Shown: positions 15,845 to 25,426, counted from the stretch's first letter. The stretch is 49,261 nt of DNA from UMGS363 sp051881775 (GCA_051881775.1 JBJEQN010000077.1:1-49261); one strand, 5' to 3'. Translations and numbers: made by a program. The notes: generated from the letters alone by a model not told the origin.

Positions 15845-17029
15845 TCACACAAACTCGTCCACTTCGGTTATCTCTCCGTTTTTCATATATACTCTCGGCA
15901 CACGGCGGTTTATTCCGCACACTATTTCGTAGCCGATAGTGCCGTACAATGCCGCAAGGTCGTCGGGAGTAATGGTTTCTCCTCCGTCGCAGCCGAAAAG
16001 GGTAACGGGAGTGCCTTCCTTAACGTCTGGAATGTCCGTTACATCCACTATCATCTGATCCATACATATCCTGCCTATGGACTTTGCCCTTCTGCCGTTG
16101 ATAAGCACCTCTGCCTTGCCGGAAAGAAGCCTTGAATAGCCGTCCGCATAGCCAACGGGGATAGTTGCGGCGATCATTTCACGGTCGGCGGTGAATTTTC
16201 TGCCGTAGCTTACCGATTCGCCCTTGTGCAGCGGCTTTATGTAGGATACCTCCGACTTCAGCTCCATAACGGGCTTTATTCCCTCGGGCAGGGTCATTTC
16301 CTCCGAGGGCTTCAGCCCGTAAAGAGCAATGCCGAGCCTTGCAAGAGTGCTTCGGCGGTCGTAGTGGATAAGAGTGCCTGCGCTGTTAAGGCAATGCACC
16401 TCCTTGAAGCGCATACCCATAGCCTTCGCACATTCTACAACGCCGAAAAAGCGCTCCTTCTGCATATTTGTATAAGCGGTGTTGTCCTCGTCAAAGCTGT
16501 CGGCAACGGCAAAATGGGTGAAAACACCTTCAACGTTCAGACCGTTAACGGCAAATATCTCCGCCATTTCCTCTGCGCAGCGGTCGGGGTCGGAGGTGAG
16601 CAGACCTATCCTGCCCATTCCCGTATCAAGCTTTATATGCGCCCGAACAGCTTTGCCCGAAGCGTTTTCCCCAAGCTCCCTTGCGTGTTCGGGGGTAAGG
16701 ACAGCCTGAATGATGTCGTTTTCCGCAAGAACGGGGGCATATTCTCCGGCAGTCCAGCCTAAAATAAGAATGTCACCCCTGCAGCCGCCCTTGCGAAGTC
16801 TCAGCGCCTCGTCAAGATTTGACACGCAGAAAAAGTCTGCTCCCTTTTCTTCAAGACAGCGCATAAGCTGAACGTCACCGTGACCGTAGGCGTTGGCTTT
16901 TATAACGCAGGCAGCCCTTGTGCAGCTTTCGTTGCAAAGGCTTCTCAGTATTTCAAAATTACGTTCTGCACGGTCCAGATGTATCTCTGCCCATGTGCGC
17001 TTTAAAAAGTTTTTGCTGTTGTTTTCCAT
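15845..17029 (-). CDS. alr: Alanine racemase
   Basis: Alanine racemase interconverts L- and D-alanine with pyridoxal phosphate and feeds peptidoglycan synthesis in the cytoplasm. The PLP lysine is Lys44 in CVIKANAYGHG, and the second base is Tyr275 in SVSYGRKF. The 394-residue length is normal. Other family blocks are IKLDTGMGRIGL, VFTHFAVAD and PVGYADGYSRLL. It stands alone; an SLOG-type gene is divergent. Confidence 0.96.
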   Translation of the reverse strand: MENNSKNFLKRTWAEIHLDRAERNFEILRSLCNESCTRAACVIKANAYGHGDVQLMRCLEEKGADFFCVSNLDEALRLRKGGCRGDILILGWTAGEYAPVLAENDIIQAVLTPEHARELGENASGKAVRAHIKLDTGMGRIGLLTSDPDRCAEEMAEIFAVNGLNVEGVFTHFAVADSFDEDNTAYTNMQKERFFGVVECAKAMGMRFKEVHCLNSAGTLIHYDRRSTLARLGIALYGLKPSEEMTLPEGIKPVMELKSEVSYIKPLHKGESVSYGRKFTADREMIAATIPVGYADGYSRLLSGKAEVLINGRRAKSIGRICMDQMIVDVTDIPDVKEGTPVTLFGCDGGETITPDDLAALYGTIGYEIVCGINRRVPRVYMKNGEITEVDEFV

Positions 17030-17077
17030 TTGTACGCATCCCTTTTGTTACAAAATGTTATCAAAATTAATTTTTTG

Positions 17078-17106
17078 TTGAAAATAAAGAATATATGTGC
17101 TAAAAT
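17078..17106 (+). promoter_or_regulatory. SigA-type promoter for the SLOG-family gene
   Basis: TTGAAA (17078-17083), a 17-base spacer and TAAAAT (17101-17106). It lies between the divergent alr and SLOG-family genes. Confidence 0.65.
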
Positions 17107-17137
17107 ATATACATACATTTCCTAATGGAGTAAAATT

Positions 17138-17701
17138 ATGCCGAGTATTATTACAAGAGAAACCACCGTCTGCTTCACGGGGCACAGAACGGAAAAGCTC
17201 CCGGACGGTGGAGATGAAAATTCCCCCGTTACAAAAGCAATAAAAAGCCTGCTTTACAAGGCTGTTTCCGACTGCATCGACAGCGGCTGCCGCTGCTTTG
17301 TCACCGGTCTTGCCAGAGGGATAGACCTTTGGGCAGGGGAGATAGTCCTTGACCAGAAAGCACGGGGAAAGGACGTAAGGCTCACCGCCGTGTTCCCCTA
17401 CCGTAGCCACGGAAGCAGCTTCAAGGGCTATGACAAGTGGGCGCTTGGAAATATCGTCCACGAAGCCGACGAGATAGTTTATACAAGCGAGGAGTACAAC
17501 TCTTACTGTATGAAAAAGCGGAATGAATATATGGTGAACCGTTCGGGAAAAATAATCGCCGTTGTATGCGACTACCGCAGCGGTACCGGACAGACCATAC
17601 GCCTTGCGGAAAAAGCAGGACTTGACATTATACTTATCGACGCCGCAAAAATTGCAAGGCAGTCGGAAAAGTACAAGGATCTCTCTTTTAACGTGCTGTA
17701 A
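17138..17701 (+). CDS. SLOG-family protein (DUF1273/YpsA-like)
   Basis: The 187-residue protein has the family's CFTGHR motif near residue 12, then FVTGLARGIDLWAGEIVL and the later GKIIAVVCDYRSGTGQTIR. SLOG domains have a Rossmann-like fold and are proposed to bind nucleotide or nucleotide-sugar ligands; YpsA in Bacillus has been linked to cell division. No partner gene is adjacent, so no function is inferred. A weak GGAG precedes the ATG. Confidence 0.85.
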   Translation: MPSIITRETTVCFTGHRTEKLPDGGDENSPVTKAIKSLLYKAVSDCIDSGCRCFVTGLARGIDLWAGEIVLDQKARGKDVRLTAVFPYRSHGSSFKGYDKWALGNIVHEADEIVYTSEEYNSYCMKKRNEYMVNRSGKIIAVVCDYRSGTGQTIRLAEKAGLDIILIDAAKIARQSEKYKDLSFNVL

Positions 17702-17769
17702 CTTTGCACCGCATTTTATTATACCACCTGCCGCAGGCATTTGCAACAGACGGAAGAGACTTTTTATTT

Positions 17770-17830
17770 TGTTTAATGAATAATAAAGAATGGATACCTT
17801 AATTATTCATTATTCACTATTCATTATTTA
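17770..17830. repeat. TTCATTATTCACTATTCATTATT short tandem/inverted repeats
   Basis: The stretch contains TGAATAATAAAGAATGG and then several overlapping ATTCATTATT/ATTCACTATT units in the opposite sense, so the two halves can pair. Similar units occur at about 12147 and 25792. It lies between the SLOG-family gene and the LCP-like gene, just before the latter's ribosome-binding site. Confidence 0.5.
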
Positions 17831-17849
17831 ACATAAAGGAGCTTTTATT

Positions 17850-18812
17850 ATGGCGAAAAAATCCGCAAAGGTCGCAGTTACATATATTGTAACTATTATA
17901 ATAACACTTGTTGTAACAGGAGGGATATGCTGGTATATCCTTGACAGTATGCTGTTCTCCGACAAAAAAGATGAAGGCAGCAGCATAAACCTTGACAAAA
18001 TGGTTTCTTCCCAGGATTATGAAGCCTCTTCCGCAGACAACAGGACCGTTCTGCTCATTCTTGACGCAGAAAAAAGAGAGTCGGGAAGCTGCTTTCTTAT
18101 AGCAAGATTTCTTGCAAAGGAGGAGCAGGTGGTCTTTCTTCCTCTGCCCAGCAATACAAGGGCGGAAAGCGGCGGAACGGAGGATACCCTCTATAATTTT
18201 TACCGCAACGGAGGCTCGGCTGCCGCTATAAAGGCTGTTGAAAGCTGCACAGGGGTCAAGACCGACAAGTATATCAAGTTCACAAAGGACAGCTTTGAAA
18301 CTATCGTGGATATTTTCGGCGGAGTGGATTTTGATGTTCCCTATAACCTTGTTTACGACAACCCCGACACAGGTGAGGAGACCATTCTCCGTGAGGGCAA
18401 GACCTTCCTTGATGCGACACTTCTCCGCAAGGTGCTGACCTATCCAAACTATAATTCCGGTGAGGAATACCGTGCAAAATGCCTTGGCATAGCCGTGACC
18501 GATATGGTGAATTCCGTTTCCGGCGATGTTTTCGCAAATCATCTTGACGATTATTTTACGGTTGTGATAAATTCCGACATTGAAACGGATATTACTTCCT
18601 ACGATTACAACGAAATTTCAAACGCAATGAAGTATGTTATAAGAAATTCCGACAGGCTTGCAATGTTCGTTCCCTCTTCCGGCACGGCGGACGAAAACGG
18701 CAGGTATGTTCTCGATGGAAATTTCGTCCGCAGCATAACGGAATGGCTCAAGCTTTATGACGATGGCGAAAATTTTACGGCAATTGACGATGAAATTATT
18801 TTTCCCGAATAA
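17850..18812 (+). CDS. Membrane-anchored LytR-CpsA-Psr-like protein
   Basis: The 320-residue protein has an N-terminal membrane segment (about residues 9-31: a long run of V/I/T/L), so most of it is outside the cell. The outer part follows the LCP pattern: strands leading to VVFLPLPSNTRAE (the place of the phosphate-binding arginine), a helical block AIKAVESCTGVKTDKYIKFTKDSFETIVDIFGGVDFDVP, and RKVLTYPNY further on. LCP enzymes move polymers from lipid carriers to peptidoglycan. Several arginines usual in LCP enzymes seem missing, so it may be a divergent or inactive relative. AAAGGAG precedes the ATG. Confidence 0.7.
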   Translation: MAKKSAKVAVTYIVTIIITLVVTGGICWYILDSMLFSDKKDEGSSINLDKMVSSQDYEASSADNRTVLLILDAEKRESGSCFLIARFLAKEEQVVFLPLPSNTRAESGGTEDTLYNFYRNGGSAAAIKAVESCTGVKTDKYIKFTKDSFETIVDIFGGVDFDVPYNLVYDNPDTGEETILREGKTFLDATLLRKVLTYPNYNSGEEYRAKCLGIAVTDMVNSVSGDVFANHLDDYFTVVINSDIETDITSYDYNEISNAMKYVIRNSDRLAMFVPSSGTADENGRYVLDGNFVRSITEWLKLYDDGENFTAIDDEIIFPE

Positions 18813-18837
18813 TTAAGCGCTTATCCGCAGATAATAA

Positions 18838-18882
18838 CCCCGAAGGACGCTGTTATATACGTCTTTCGGGGTTTGCTTTTTT
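18838..18882 (+). terminator. Intrinsic terminator after the LCP-like gene
   Basis: CCCCGAAGGACG (18838-18849) pairs with CGTCTTTCGGGG (18860-18871), followed by TTTGCTTTTTTT. The gene for the DUF378 protein starts about 20 bases later, so it may depend on read-through or a promoter within this region. Confidence 0.88.
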
Positions 18883-18904
18883 TATTATTGAAAGGAAAAA
18901 GACT

Positions 18905-19114
18905 ATGTGGGATAAAATAGCGCTTACGCTGCTTATAATCGGCGGTCTCAACTGGGGACTGGTGGGAATATTCAGCTTTGACCTTGTGGCATGGCTGTTC
19001 GGCGGAACGGGTGCGATCCTCAGCAGGGTCGTTTATATCCTTGTTGCGCTTTCCGCAGTCTGGTGCATATCCCTGCTTTTCAGGGAAAACACTCTTGCGG
19101 ACAGCAAGTCATAA
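18905..19114 (+). CDS. DUF378 small membrane protein
   Basis: The 69-residue protein has two membrane segments (about residues 5-26 and 38-60) and the DUF378 signature GGLNWGLVG. The family is widespread in Firmicutes and of unknown function. AAAGGAAAAAGACT precedes the ATG. It is flanked by terminators on both sides. Confidence 0.88.
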   Translation: MWDKIALTLLIIGGLNWGLVGIFSFDLVAWLFGGTGAILSRVVYILVALSAVWCISLLFRENTLADSKS

Positions 19115-19119
19115 CAATG

Positions 19120-19163
19120 CCGCAGAACGGTATGCCGTAAAAGCAGCCGCTCTGCGGTTTTTT
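19120..19163 (+). terminator. Intrinsic terminator of the DUF378 gene
   Basis: CCGCAGA (19120-19126) pairs with TCTGCGG (19151-19157), with a smaller internal hairpin, followed by six T residues. It lies in the convergent gap with the GGDEF gene. Confidence 0.75.
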
Positions 19164-20472
19164 ATTGCTTGTTTTTATCGTCTTCCTCAACGATAACGGT
19201 ATTCTTGCCGCTGTTCTTGGCTTTGTACATTACCTTGTCGGCTGCTTCAAAAAGCTGTTCGTAGGATACGGCTTTGTCGGCGGTGATAAATGCGCCGATA
19301 CTCAGGTTTATCCTTATATCCTCGCCGCCAAGCTCAACGTGCGCTTCGCCCGACAGCTTTAACAGCTTCTCACAAGTGCTGCTCAGGTCGGCTGCGGCGG
19401 TGAACATCATAAATTCATCTCCGCCGAAGCGTCCCGATATTTCTCCCGGGAAGTGCTTTTCCATAAGCGAAGAAATGACCGTCAGCACCATATCTCCGCT
19501 GCGGTGACCGTATTTGTCGTTGAAATGCTTGAAATCGTCAATATCGGCAATGGCGAAGAACAGCTTTTCGCTTTCTCTTACCTTTTCCATAGCCGATCTA
19601 ACATGGCTCTCAAAGGACACCTTGTTGTAAAGTCCCGTCAGCGGATCAAGCTCCGCCTTTCTGAGAAGCTCCCTGTTCTGGGCAAATTCCGAGCTTATGT
19701 CCTGAATACGTCCGAAAACGGCGGTGACCTTGCCGTGATCGTCCGCTGTGCTGGAATAATAGGTCCTGCACCATTTATAGCTGCCGCCAATGACCATGCT
19801 GCGGTATTCAAGGGTAGCGGTAACGGGTGTTTCACAGGCGGAAAGCAGCGCAGTCATAAATCTGTCTCTGTCCTCGGGGTGAACGAGGGGAGAGGTCTTG
19901 AATTTATCCATATATTCGGTAAGCACCGTCTGTGTAATGCCGTCTGCGCCGTTGGAGGAGAATATCATTTTATCCTCCGAAGGGGAATATTCAAACAGCA
20001 CGGCAGGAGTAGTCATTTCGTATATCTTATATCTTTCGTTTTGGCAGCGCATATCCTCTTCAATGGTAACGTCGGCAGTGATGTTGCGGATAATGACCGC
20101 CACAGCTCCCCTGTGCTTTGCAAAGCCTGCAGGGAACGCCTTGCATCTGAGCCATATCACGGCGCCGCTTTTTTCGGCAATACGCCTTATGTCAAAGGTT
20201 ATCTCCTTATCAAGCGCCTTTTGCAGAGAATCCCTTACCTTTTCAACGTCATCGGGGTGGATCCCATAAAGACAGCTGTTAAGGCTTTTTCTGACATCAC
20301 CGGAGGTTATGCAGGCTTCCGATATAAAGGTCCTGCTTGCATATATTATATTGTAATTTTCCGAAGGGACAACAACGGCTATGTTGATATGTCCCTGATC
20401 TATCATAAGTTCAAGTGCATCAGCCGATGAAATATCGGGATCAATAATGCTTTGTATACTGTTGATTTTCAT
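19162..20472 (-). CDS. PAS-PAS-GGDEF diguanylate cyclase
   Basis: The 436-residue soluble protein has two PAS-like sensor domains (about residues 25-130 and 145-265; segments IHPDDVEKVRDSL and HPEDRDRFM are typical) and a C-terminal GGDEF domain (about 275-430) with ELDPLTGLYNKVSFE and an intact active site RFGGDEF. It should make cyclic di-GMP from two GTP. The inhibitory RxxD site is absent (PGEISG precedes RFGGDEF). No membrane segment is seen, so the signal is cytoplasmic. It has its own promoter. Confidence 0.92.
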   Translation of the reverse strand: MKINSIQSIIDPDISSADALELMIDQGHINIAVVVPSENYNIIYASRTFISEACITSGDVRKSLNSCLYGIHPDDVEKVRDSLQKALDKEITFDIRRIAEKSGAVIWLRCKAFPAGFAKHRGAVAVIIRNITADVTIEEDMRCQNERYKIYEMTTPAVLFEYSPSEDKMIFSSNGADGITQTVLTEYMDKFKTSPLVHPEDRDRFMTALLSACETPVTATLEYRSMVIGGSYKWCRTYYSSTADDHGKVTAVFGRIQDISSEFAQNRELLRKAELDPLTGLYNKVSFESHVRSAMEKVRESEKLFFAIADIDDFKHFNDKYGHRSGDMVLTVISSLMEKHFPGEISGRFGGDEFMMFTAAADLSSTCEKLLKLSGEAHVELGGEDIRINLSIGAFITADKAVSYEQLFEAADKVMYKAKNSGKNTVIVEEDDKNKQ

Positions 20473-20522
20473 ACTGTACGATCAGTCCCCTTAAAGTACC
20501 GCAGGCGGATATTTTCAAAAAT

Positions 20523-20551
20523 ATTGTACCACATAATAACAAGTATTTCAA
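20523..20551 (-). promoter_or_regulatory. SigA-type promoter for the PAS-GGDEF gene
   Basis: On the minus strand TTGAAA (20551-20546), a 17-base spacer and TACAAT (20528-20523). Confidence 0.68.
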
Positions 20552-20620
20552 TACAAATATTCCAAGAAAATATGAAAAATGTCAAAAAGCTGCATTGTAT
20601 TTGCCGCATACGTCAGGAAA

Positions 20621-20673
20621 TTTAACATTGTTAAAGCATTTTTCACATATACGAAGCAAACAGATGATATAAT
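20621..20673 (+). promoter_or_regulatory. Possible operator palindrome and -10 box for the GH32-GH2 operon
   Basis: TTTAACATTGTTAAA (20621-20635) is a perfect palindrome with a 3-base centre. A TATAAT box follows at 20668-20673, with no good -35 hexamer. Together they could be a regulated promoter for the hydrolase operon. The regulator is not encoded next to it. Confidence 0.4.
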
Positions 20674-20713
20674 TGAAATAAATTACCCGACTATGCAAAA
20701 GCGGAGGTATATT

Positions 20714-22021
20714 ATGTGCGAAAAAGACCTGTTCCGACTTAAAGCGCCTACAGGCTGGATAAACGACCCCAACGGCTTTATTTTTTTCGGGGGACAGTAT
20801 CATCTTTTCTATCAGCATTTCCCCTTTGCGCCCATATGGGGCAGGATGCACTGGGGACACGCCGTAAGCAGCGACCTTGTTCACTGGGAGCATAAGGGCA
20901 TTGCGCTTTATCCCTCAAAGACGGAGGACAGAAGCGGCTGCTTTTCGGGCAGCGCCGTTGAGCATAACGGAAAGCTGCACCTTTTTTATACGGGCGTAAA
21001 TTATACCGAAGAAAACCCCGAAAATATCAACACCTACCTTAACGACGGCTTTATTTCCGCACAGCTTTCCATAGTTTCCGAAGACGGCTTCACCTTTGAC
21101 AATATACGGGACAAGACTACCGTTATCCCTCCCATTTCCGACAGCTCCATAGGCTCGGCAGTGCATACCAGAGACCCAAAGGTCTGGAGGGGCAAAGACG
21201 CCTGGTATATGGTCCTGGGCAGTATGGCAGGGGGCAGAGGCAGACTGCTTTTCTACAAAAGCGCCGACCTGAAAAGCTGGGAATATTTTAACTTTGCCGA
21301 AAAGGACGGTTTAGGCTGGATGTGGGAATGTCCCGACTATTTTGAAACGGAGGGCGGCGGCGTTCTTATATTTTCTCCTCTCGGTCTGTTTAATGACGGG
21401 CAGCAGTATGAATCGGCGGCAATATGCACTTTTGCTGACTTTTCCGAAGAAACGGGAGAAATGGATATTGCCGATACATATCAGTTCTTCGATCACGGTC
21501 AGGATCTCTACGCTCCCCAAAGCACCCTTGACGAGCAGGGCAGACGGGTAGTTGCGGCGTGGGCGAGAATGCCCGAACCTGTGGACGGAAAAAGCGGCAT
21601 ATTCTGTATCCCAAGAGTTGTCGAAGCAAGAAACGGACACATTTATTTCTGTCCTCACCCCAATGCGGAAAAGCTGTTTACAAGAGAAATAACCTCTCCG
21701 AAAGAAGCAAAGGGGGAAGTGTACAAAATAAGCCTTGAGCTTTCCGAGGGAGAGGAAATAAACATCGGCGGATATGAAATTTCCCGTAAAAACGGACGTA
21801 TCTGCGCTGACCGCTCCGCTGTTTTTCCGAAAAATACGGGCATACGCTGCCGCTTTGAAACGCCTGAAATAAAAGAGGGAGAACACCTTGATATTTACGC
21901 AGGGCAGAATCTTGTGGAAGTCTGCATAAACGGCGGAGAATATATGCTGAGCAATACGGTTTACGGTCTTACTGACAAAATATGCGGAAAAAGCTGTGTG
22001 CTTTATGCTGCGGAAAGATGA
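20714..22021 (+). CDS. GH32 beta-fructofuranosidase (sucrose/fructan hydrolase)
   Basis: The 435-residue enzyme has the three GH32 catalytic motifs: WINDPNG with nucleophile Asp18, RDPKVW with the transition-state stabiliser Asp154, and WECPDYF with acid/base Glu205. It has no signal peptide, so it acts in the cytoplasm, probably on sucrose or imported short fructans. A short beta-sandwich follows residue 320. I start it at ATG 20714, where GCGGAGG precedes; the frame is open for 45 more codons without a site. The GH2 gene follows after 15 bases, in one operon. Confidence 0.93.
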   Translation: MCEKDLFRLKAPTGWINDPNGFIFFGGQYHLFYQHFPFAPIWGRMHWGHAVSSDLVHWEHKGIALYPSKTEDRSGCFSGSAVEHNGKLHLFYTGVNYTEENPENINTYLNDGFISAQLSIVSEDGFTFDNIRDKTTVIPPISDSSIGSAVHTRDPKVWRGKDAWYMVLGSMAGGRGRLLFYKSADLKSWEYFNFAEKDGLGWMWECPDYFETEGGGVLIFSPLGLFNDGQQYESAAICTFADFSEETGEMDIADTYQFFDHGQDLYAPQSTLDEQGRRVVAAWARMPEPVDGKSGIFCIPRVVEARNGHIYFCPHPNAEKLFTREITSPKEAKGEVYKISLELSEGEEINIGGYEISRKNGRICADRSAVFPKNTGIRCRFETPEIKEGEHLDIYAGQNLVEVCINGGEYMLSNTVYGLTDKICGKSCVLYAAER

Positions 22022-22036
22022 AAAGAGGTATATGCT

Positions 22037-25000
22037 ATGAGAGAATTATTCAACGACAACTGGTATTTCTGCAAGACCGCTCCCGAGAAAACGGCGGCGG
22101 AGTTTACCCCTGTTCAGATACCCCACGACTGGCTTATTTACAAGGCAAACGACCTGTACGAAAGCTCCTACGGTCACTACCGCAAGACATACGACTTCGG
22201 CAGCGTAAAGGGCAGGAGCATACGCCTTTATTTCGAGGGCGTGTATATGGACTGCACAGTTTATGTAAACGGCAAGGCTGCCTTTGACTGGAAGTACGGC
22301 TACACCTCCTTTGAAGCGGACATCACACCTTATCTTCACGACGGCGAAAACGAGATATACGTCCTTGTGCGGCATATGTCCCCAAACAGCAGGTGGTATT
22401 CGGGAGCAGGAATCTTCCGTGATGTGTGGCTGATAAGCGCCCCCGAAAGCCATCTTGTAACGGACGGAGTGTATTTCCACGCAGAAAAGCAGAATGAAAG
22501 CTGGCTTTGCAATATATCCGCCGAAACGGAAAATGCGGAGGGAGCGCAGCTTCGCTTCACACTCAAAAACGGTGAAAAGCTGCTGTTTTCGGGGGAATAT
22601 CCTGCGGAAAAGCTAACTTCCGCAGAGTTTACCCTTAACGGTCTTAACGAAAATGATATTTGGGATATTAATTCGCCTAATTTACTTACCCTTGAAGCTG
22701 TCCTGCTTAAAAACGGCGAAGAAATTGACCGTGTAGAGCAGAAAACGGGCATAAGGGATATAAAATTCACCCCGAATGAAGGATTTTTCCTTAACGGAAG
22801 GCATATAAAGCTCCACGGCGTTTGCCTTCATCACGATCTCGGCTGTCTTGGAGCGGCGTTCAACAAGTCTGCGGCTCGCCGTCAGCTTCAGGCTATGCTT
22901 GATATGGGCGTTAATTCGGTGAGAACGTCACACAACCCTCCTGCCGTGGGATTTATGGAGCTTTGCGATGAAATGGGCGTACTTGTGGACAGCGAAGCCT
23001 TTGATATGTGGGAACGTCCTAAGACGGAGTACGACTACGCACGTTTTTTCCCCGATTGGTACGAAAAGGATGTTGCAAGCTGGGTAAGGCGTGACAGGAA
23101 CTGCCCAAGCGTTATTATGTGGAGCGTCGGCAACGAGATATACGACGCCCACGTTTCTCCAAGAGGCTGCGAGGTGATAAAGCAGCTTCACGCCGCAGTA
23201 AGAAAGCACGACCCTCTCTGCAACGCTCCCACCACTCACGGTTCAAACTATATGCCCTGGGAAGGCGCACAGCGCTGCTCCGAGGAAGTCGACCTTGTGG
23301 GCTACAATTACGGCGAGAGCCTTTACGAAAGCCATCACAAGACCCACCCCGACTGGAAGATATACGGCAGCGAAACTACCGCAGGCGTAAAAAGCAGGGG
23401 AGTGTATCATTTCCCGAGAGAGGCGGTTTTTCTTACTCACGAAGATCTGCAGTGCAGCTCTCTTGGCAACTGCCGTGCAGGTATTTCCGCCGATACACCG
23501 CAGAAAATAATCGCCCTTGACCGTGACTGTGACTACTGCGCAGGAATGTTTATATGGACAGGCTCGGACTATATAGGCGAACCGTCACCCTACTCCACAA
23601 AGAACGCCTACTACGGCAGCATTGACACCGCAGGACTTAAAAAGGACAGCTTCTACCTTTACAGGGCGGCGTGGACGGATAAGCCTGTGCTTCATCTTAT
23701 GCCCTATTGGGATTTCAACGAGGGTCAGCTTATAGATGTTGTTGCTTACACAAATCTTCCCGAGGCGGAGCTGTTCCTTAACGGCAGAAGTCTTGGCAAA
23801 AAGCAGTCTGCGGAATACACCGTAACATGGAAAGTACCCTACGAAAAGGGAGAGCTTCGCATTTGCGGAAAAACAAAGTCGGGAGAAATCATCGAGGACG
23901 TTAAGCACTCCTTCGGCGACAGCGCAAGGCTGGTACTCAGCTGTGAAAGGCGCACCGTTTCCGCAGACGGCGAGGATATTGCTGCCGTGGAAATTTCCGC
24001 AGCCGATAAGGACGGTTATGCCGTTGAAAATGCCCGTGACAGGGTGAAAATACAGGTAACGGGCGGCAGGCTCGTGGGCTTTGACAACGGTGACAGCACC
24101 GATTACGAAAGCTACAAATCCGCAGAGCGCAAGCTGTTCTCCGGCAAGGCTGCGGCTTATATCGCACCCGACACCGAAGCCGGCGAAATTATTATAAAAG
24201 CCTCTGCCGAGGATCTGACGGGTGCAGAGCTTGTTATAGAGAAAATTGCGGGAAATGTGCGGAAGGGCGTGTCCTGCACGGAAAATATCACCGAAATGAC
24301 TAACGGCAAGATCCCCGTCAGAAAGATAGAGCTTGTCCGTGATACGGGAGAAAGGCTTACACCGGAAAATCCCTCGATCAGGATAACGGCAAAAATCCTG
24401 CCCGAAAATGCAGGCTTCGGCGACCTTGTATGGAGCGTTGTAACAAACAGCGGAATACCCACAAACACCGCTTCTGTTTCTGCCGAGGGGAACGCCGCTT
24501 TGCTTACGGCTTCGGGTGACGGCACATTCAGGCTCCGCTGCTCCTGTGCAAACGGCAAACCCCAGGCGGAAGTCATTTCGGAGTATGAATTTACGGCGGA
24601 GGGCTTCGGGCAGGCTTGCTTTGACCCCTATGAGTTCCTGCCTGCCTGTCACTATACATACAGCCTGTCCGTTATGGACGAGGTGTCAAAGGGCGGCGTA
24701 AATATCAAGGCAAACAACAACATTGTCGGCTTTACAAAGACAGATTTCGGCAAATACGGCACGGACAGCTTCCTTATCCGTGTGATAAACTGGCATAAAA
24801 ACGACCCGTTTGGCTTCCGTCTGTGGCTTGGAAAGCCGAGCGAAAGCGGCTCGGAGTGCCTTGGCGAGTTCACATATCAGGCGGATTTTATCTGGCAGAC
24901 CTATCGGGACAACAGCTATACTCTGTCCCGAAAGCTGACGGGAGTGCAGGACATTTATTTTGAGTTCGACAAGACCGACCTGCGCATTGATTTCGGTGGC

Positions 25001-25393
25001 TTTAAGTTTGAACCGAAGCTGAAAGCCTATGAAAAGCTGAACGCTTCGGACTGCGACCTTATCCACGGCGACAGCTACGAAATAAGCGGCGGCAGGATAA
25101 CGGGCATCGGCAATAACGTGTTTATCGACTTTGAGGATATGGATTTTGCAAAGGGTGTTTCCGAGGTGATACTGACGGGAAGGACCCACCACGACAACGA
25201 TTCTATCCACCTGCATTTTGCGGACGAAACGGGAGTTGTGCTTAAAGAGATAATCGAGTTTCCCCACAGCGAGGATTATACCACTGTTTCGGTAAAGCTG
25301 CCCTCGGTTCAGGGTAAAATGACCGTGAAGCTGCAGTTCCTGCCGGGCTGTGCATTTGATTTTGAGAGCATTGAATTTTTGCCGCAGGAGTAA
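22037..25393 (+). CDS. GH2 family glycoside hydrolase (beta-galactosidase-like)
   Basis: The 1118-residue protein has the GH2 plan: a sugar-binding jelly-roll (about 1-140, with PHDW and GAGIFRDVWL), an immunoglobulin-like domain, a TIM barrel with KLHGVCLHHDLG, acid/base Glu367 in MWSVGNEI and nucleophile Glu446 in IYGSETTAG, then several Ig-like domains and a C-terminal carbohydrate-binding-like module (about 850-1110). It has no signal peptide. Substrate could be a beta-galactoside or another beta-glycoside. It forms an operon with GH32, so the pair may use a mixed oligosaccharide. Its coding density and codon use resemble its neighbours. Confidence 0.9.
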   Translation: MRELFNDNWYFCKTAPEKTAAEFTPVQIPHDWLIYKANDLYESSYGHYRKTYDFGSVKGRSIRLYFEGVYMDCTVYVNGKAAFDWKYGYTSFEADITPYLHDGENEIYVLVRHMSPNSRWYSGAGIFRDVWLISAPESHLVTDGVYFHAEKQNESWLCNISAETENAEGAQLRFTLKNGEKLLFSGEYPAEKLTSAEFTLNGLNENDIWDINSPNLLTLEAVLLKNGEEIDRVEQKTGIRDIKFTPNEGFFLNGRHIKLHGVCLHHDLGCLGAAFNKSAARRQLQAMLDMGVNSVRTSHNPPAVGFMELCDEMGVLVDSEAFDMWERPKTEYDYARFFPDWYEKDVASWVRRDRNCPSVIMWSVGNEIYDAHVSPRGCEVIKQLHAAVRKHDPLCNAPTTHGSNYMPWEGAQRCSEEVDLVGYNYGESLYESHHKTHPDWKIYGSETTAGVKSRGVYHFPREAVFLTHEDLQCSSLGNCRAGISADTPQKIIALDRDCDYCAGMFIWTGSDYIGEPSPYSTKNAYYGSIDTAGLKKDSFYLYRAAWTDKPVLHLMPYWDFNEGQLIDVVAYTNLPEAELFLNGRSLGKKQSAEYTVTWKVPYEKGELRICGKTKSGEIIEDVKHSFGDSARLVLSCERRTVSADGEDIAAVEISAADKDGYAVENARDRVKIQVTGGRLVGFDNGDSTDYESYKSAERKLFSGKAAAYIAPDTEAGEIIIKASAEDLTGAELVIEKIAGNVRKGVSCTENITEMTNGKIPVRKIELVRDTGERLTPENPSIRITAKILPENAGFGDLVWSVVTNSGIPTNTASVSAEGNAALLTASGDGTFRLRCSCANGKPQAEVISEYEFTAEGFGQACFDPYEFLPACHYTYSLSVMDEVSKGGVNIKANNNIVGFTKTDFGKYGTDSFLIRVINWHKNDPFGFRLWLGKPSESGSECLGEFTYQADFIWQTYRDNSYTLSRKLTGVQDIYFEFDKTDLRIDFGGFKFEPKLKAYEKLNASDCDLIHGDSYEISGGRITGIGNNVFIDFEDMDFAKGVSEVILTGRTHHDNDSIHLHFADETGVVLKEIIEFPHSEDYTTVSVKLPSVQGKMTVKLQFLPGCAFDFESIEFLPQE

Positions 25394-25426
25394 GAACGGG
25401 ATCCTAAAGAGATCTGTGTAATTTAA

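Noticed and set aside
23585..24652. 355-codon open frame opposite the GH2 gene
   Set aside because: Fully inside a strongly supported GH2 coding region; no recognised domain.
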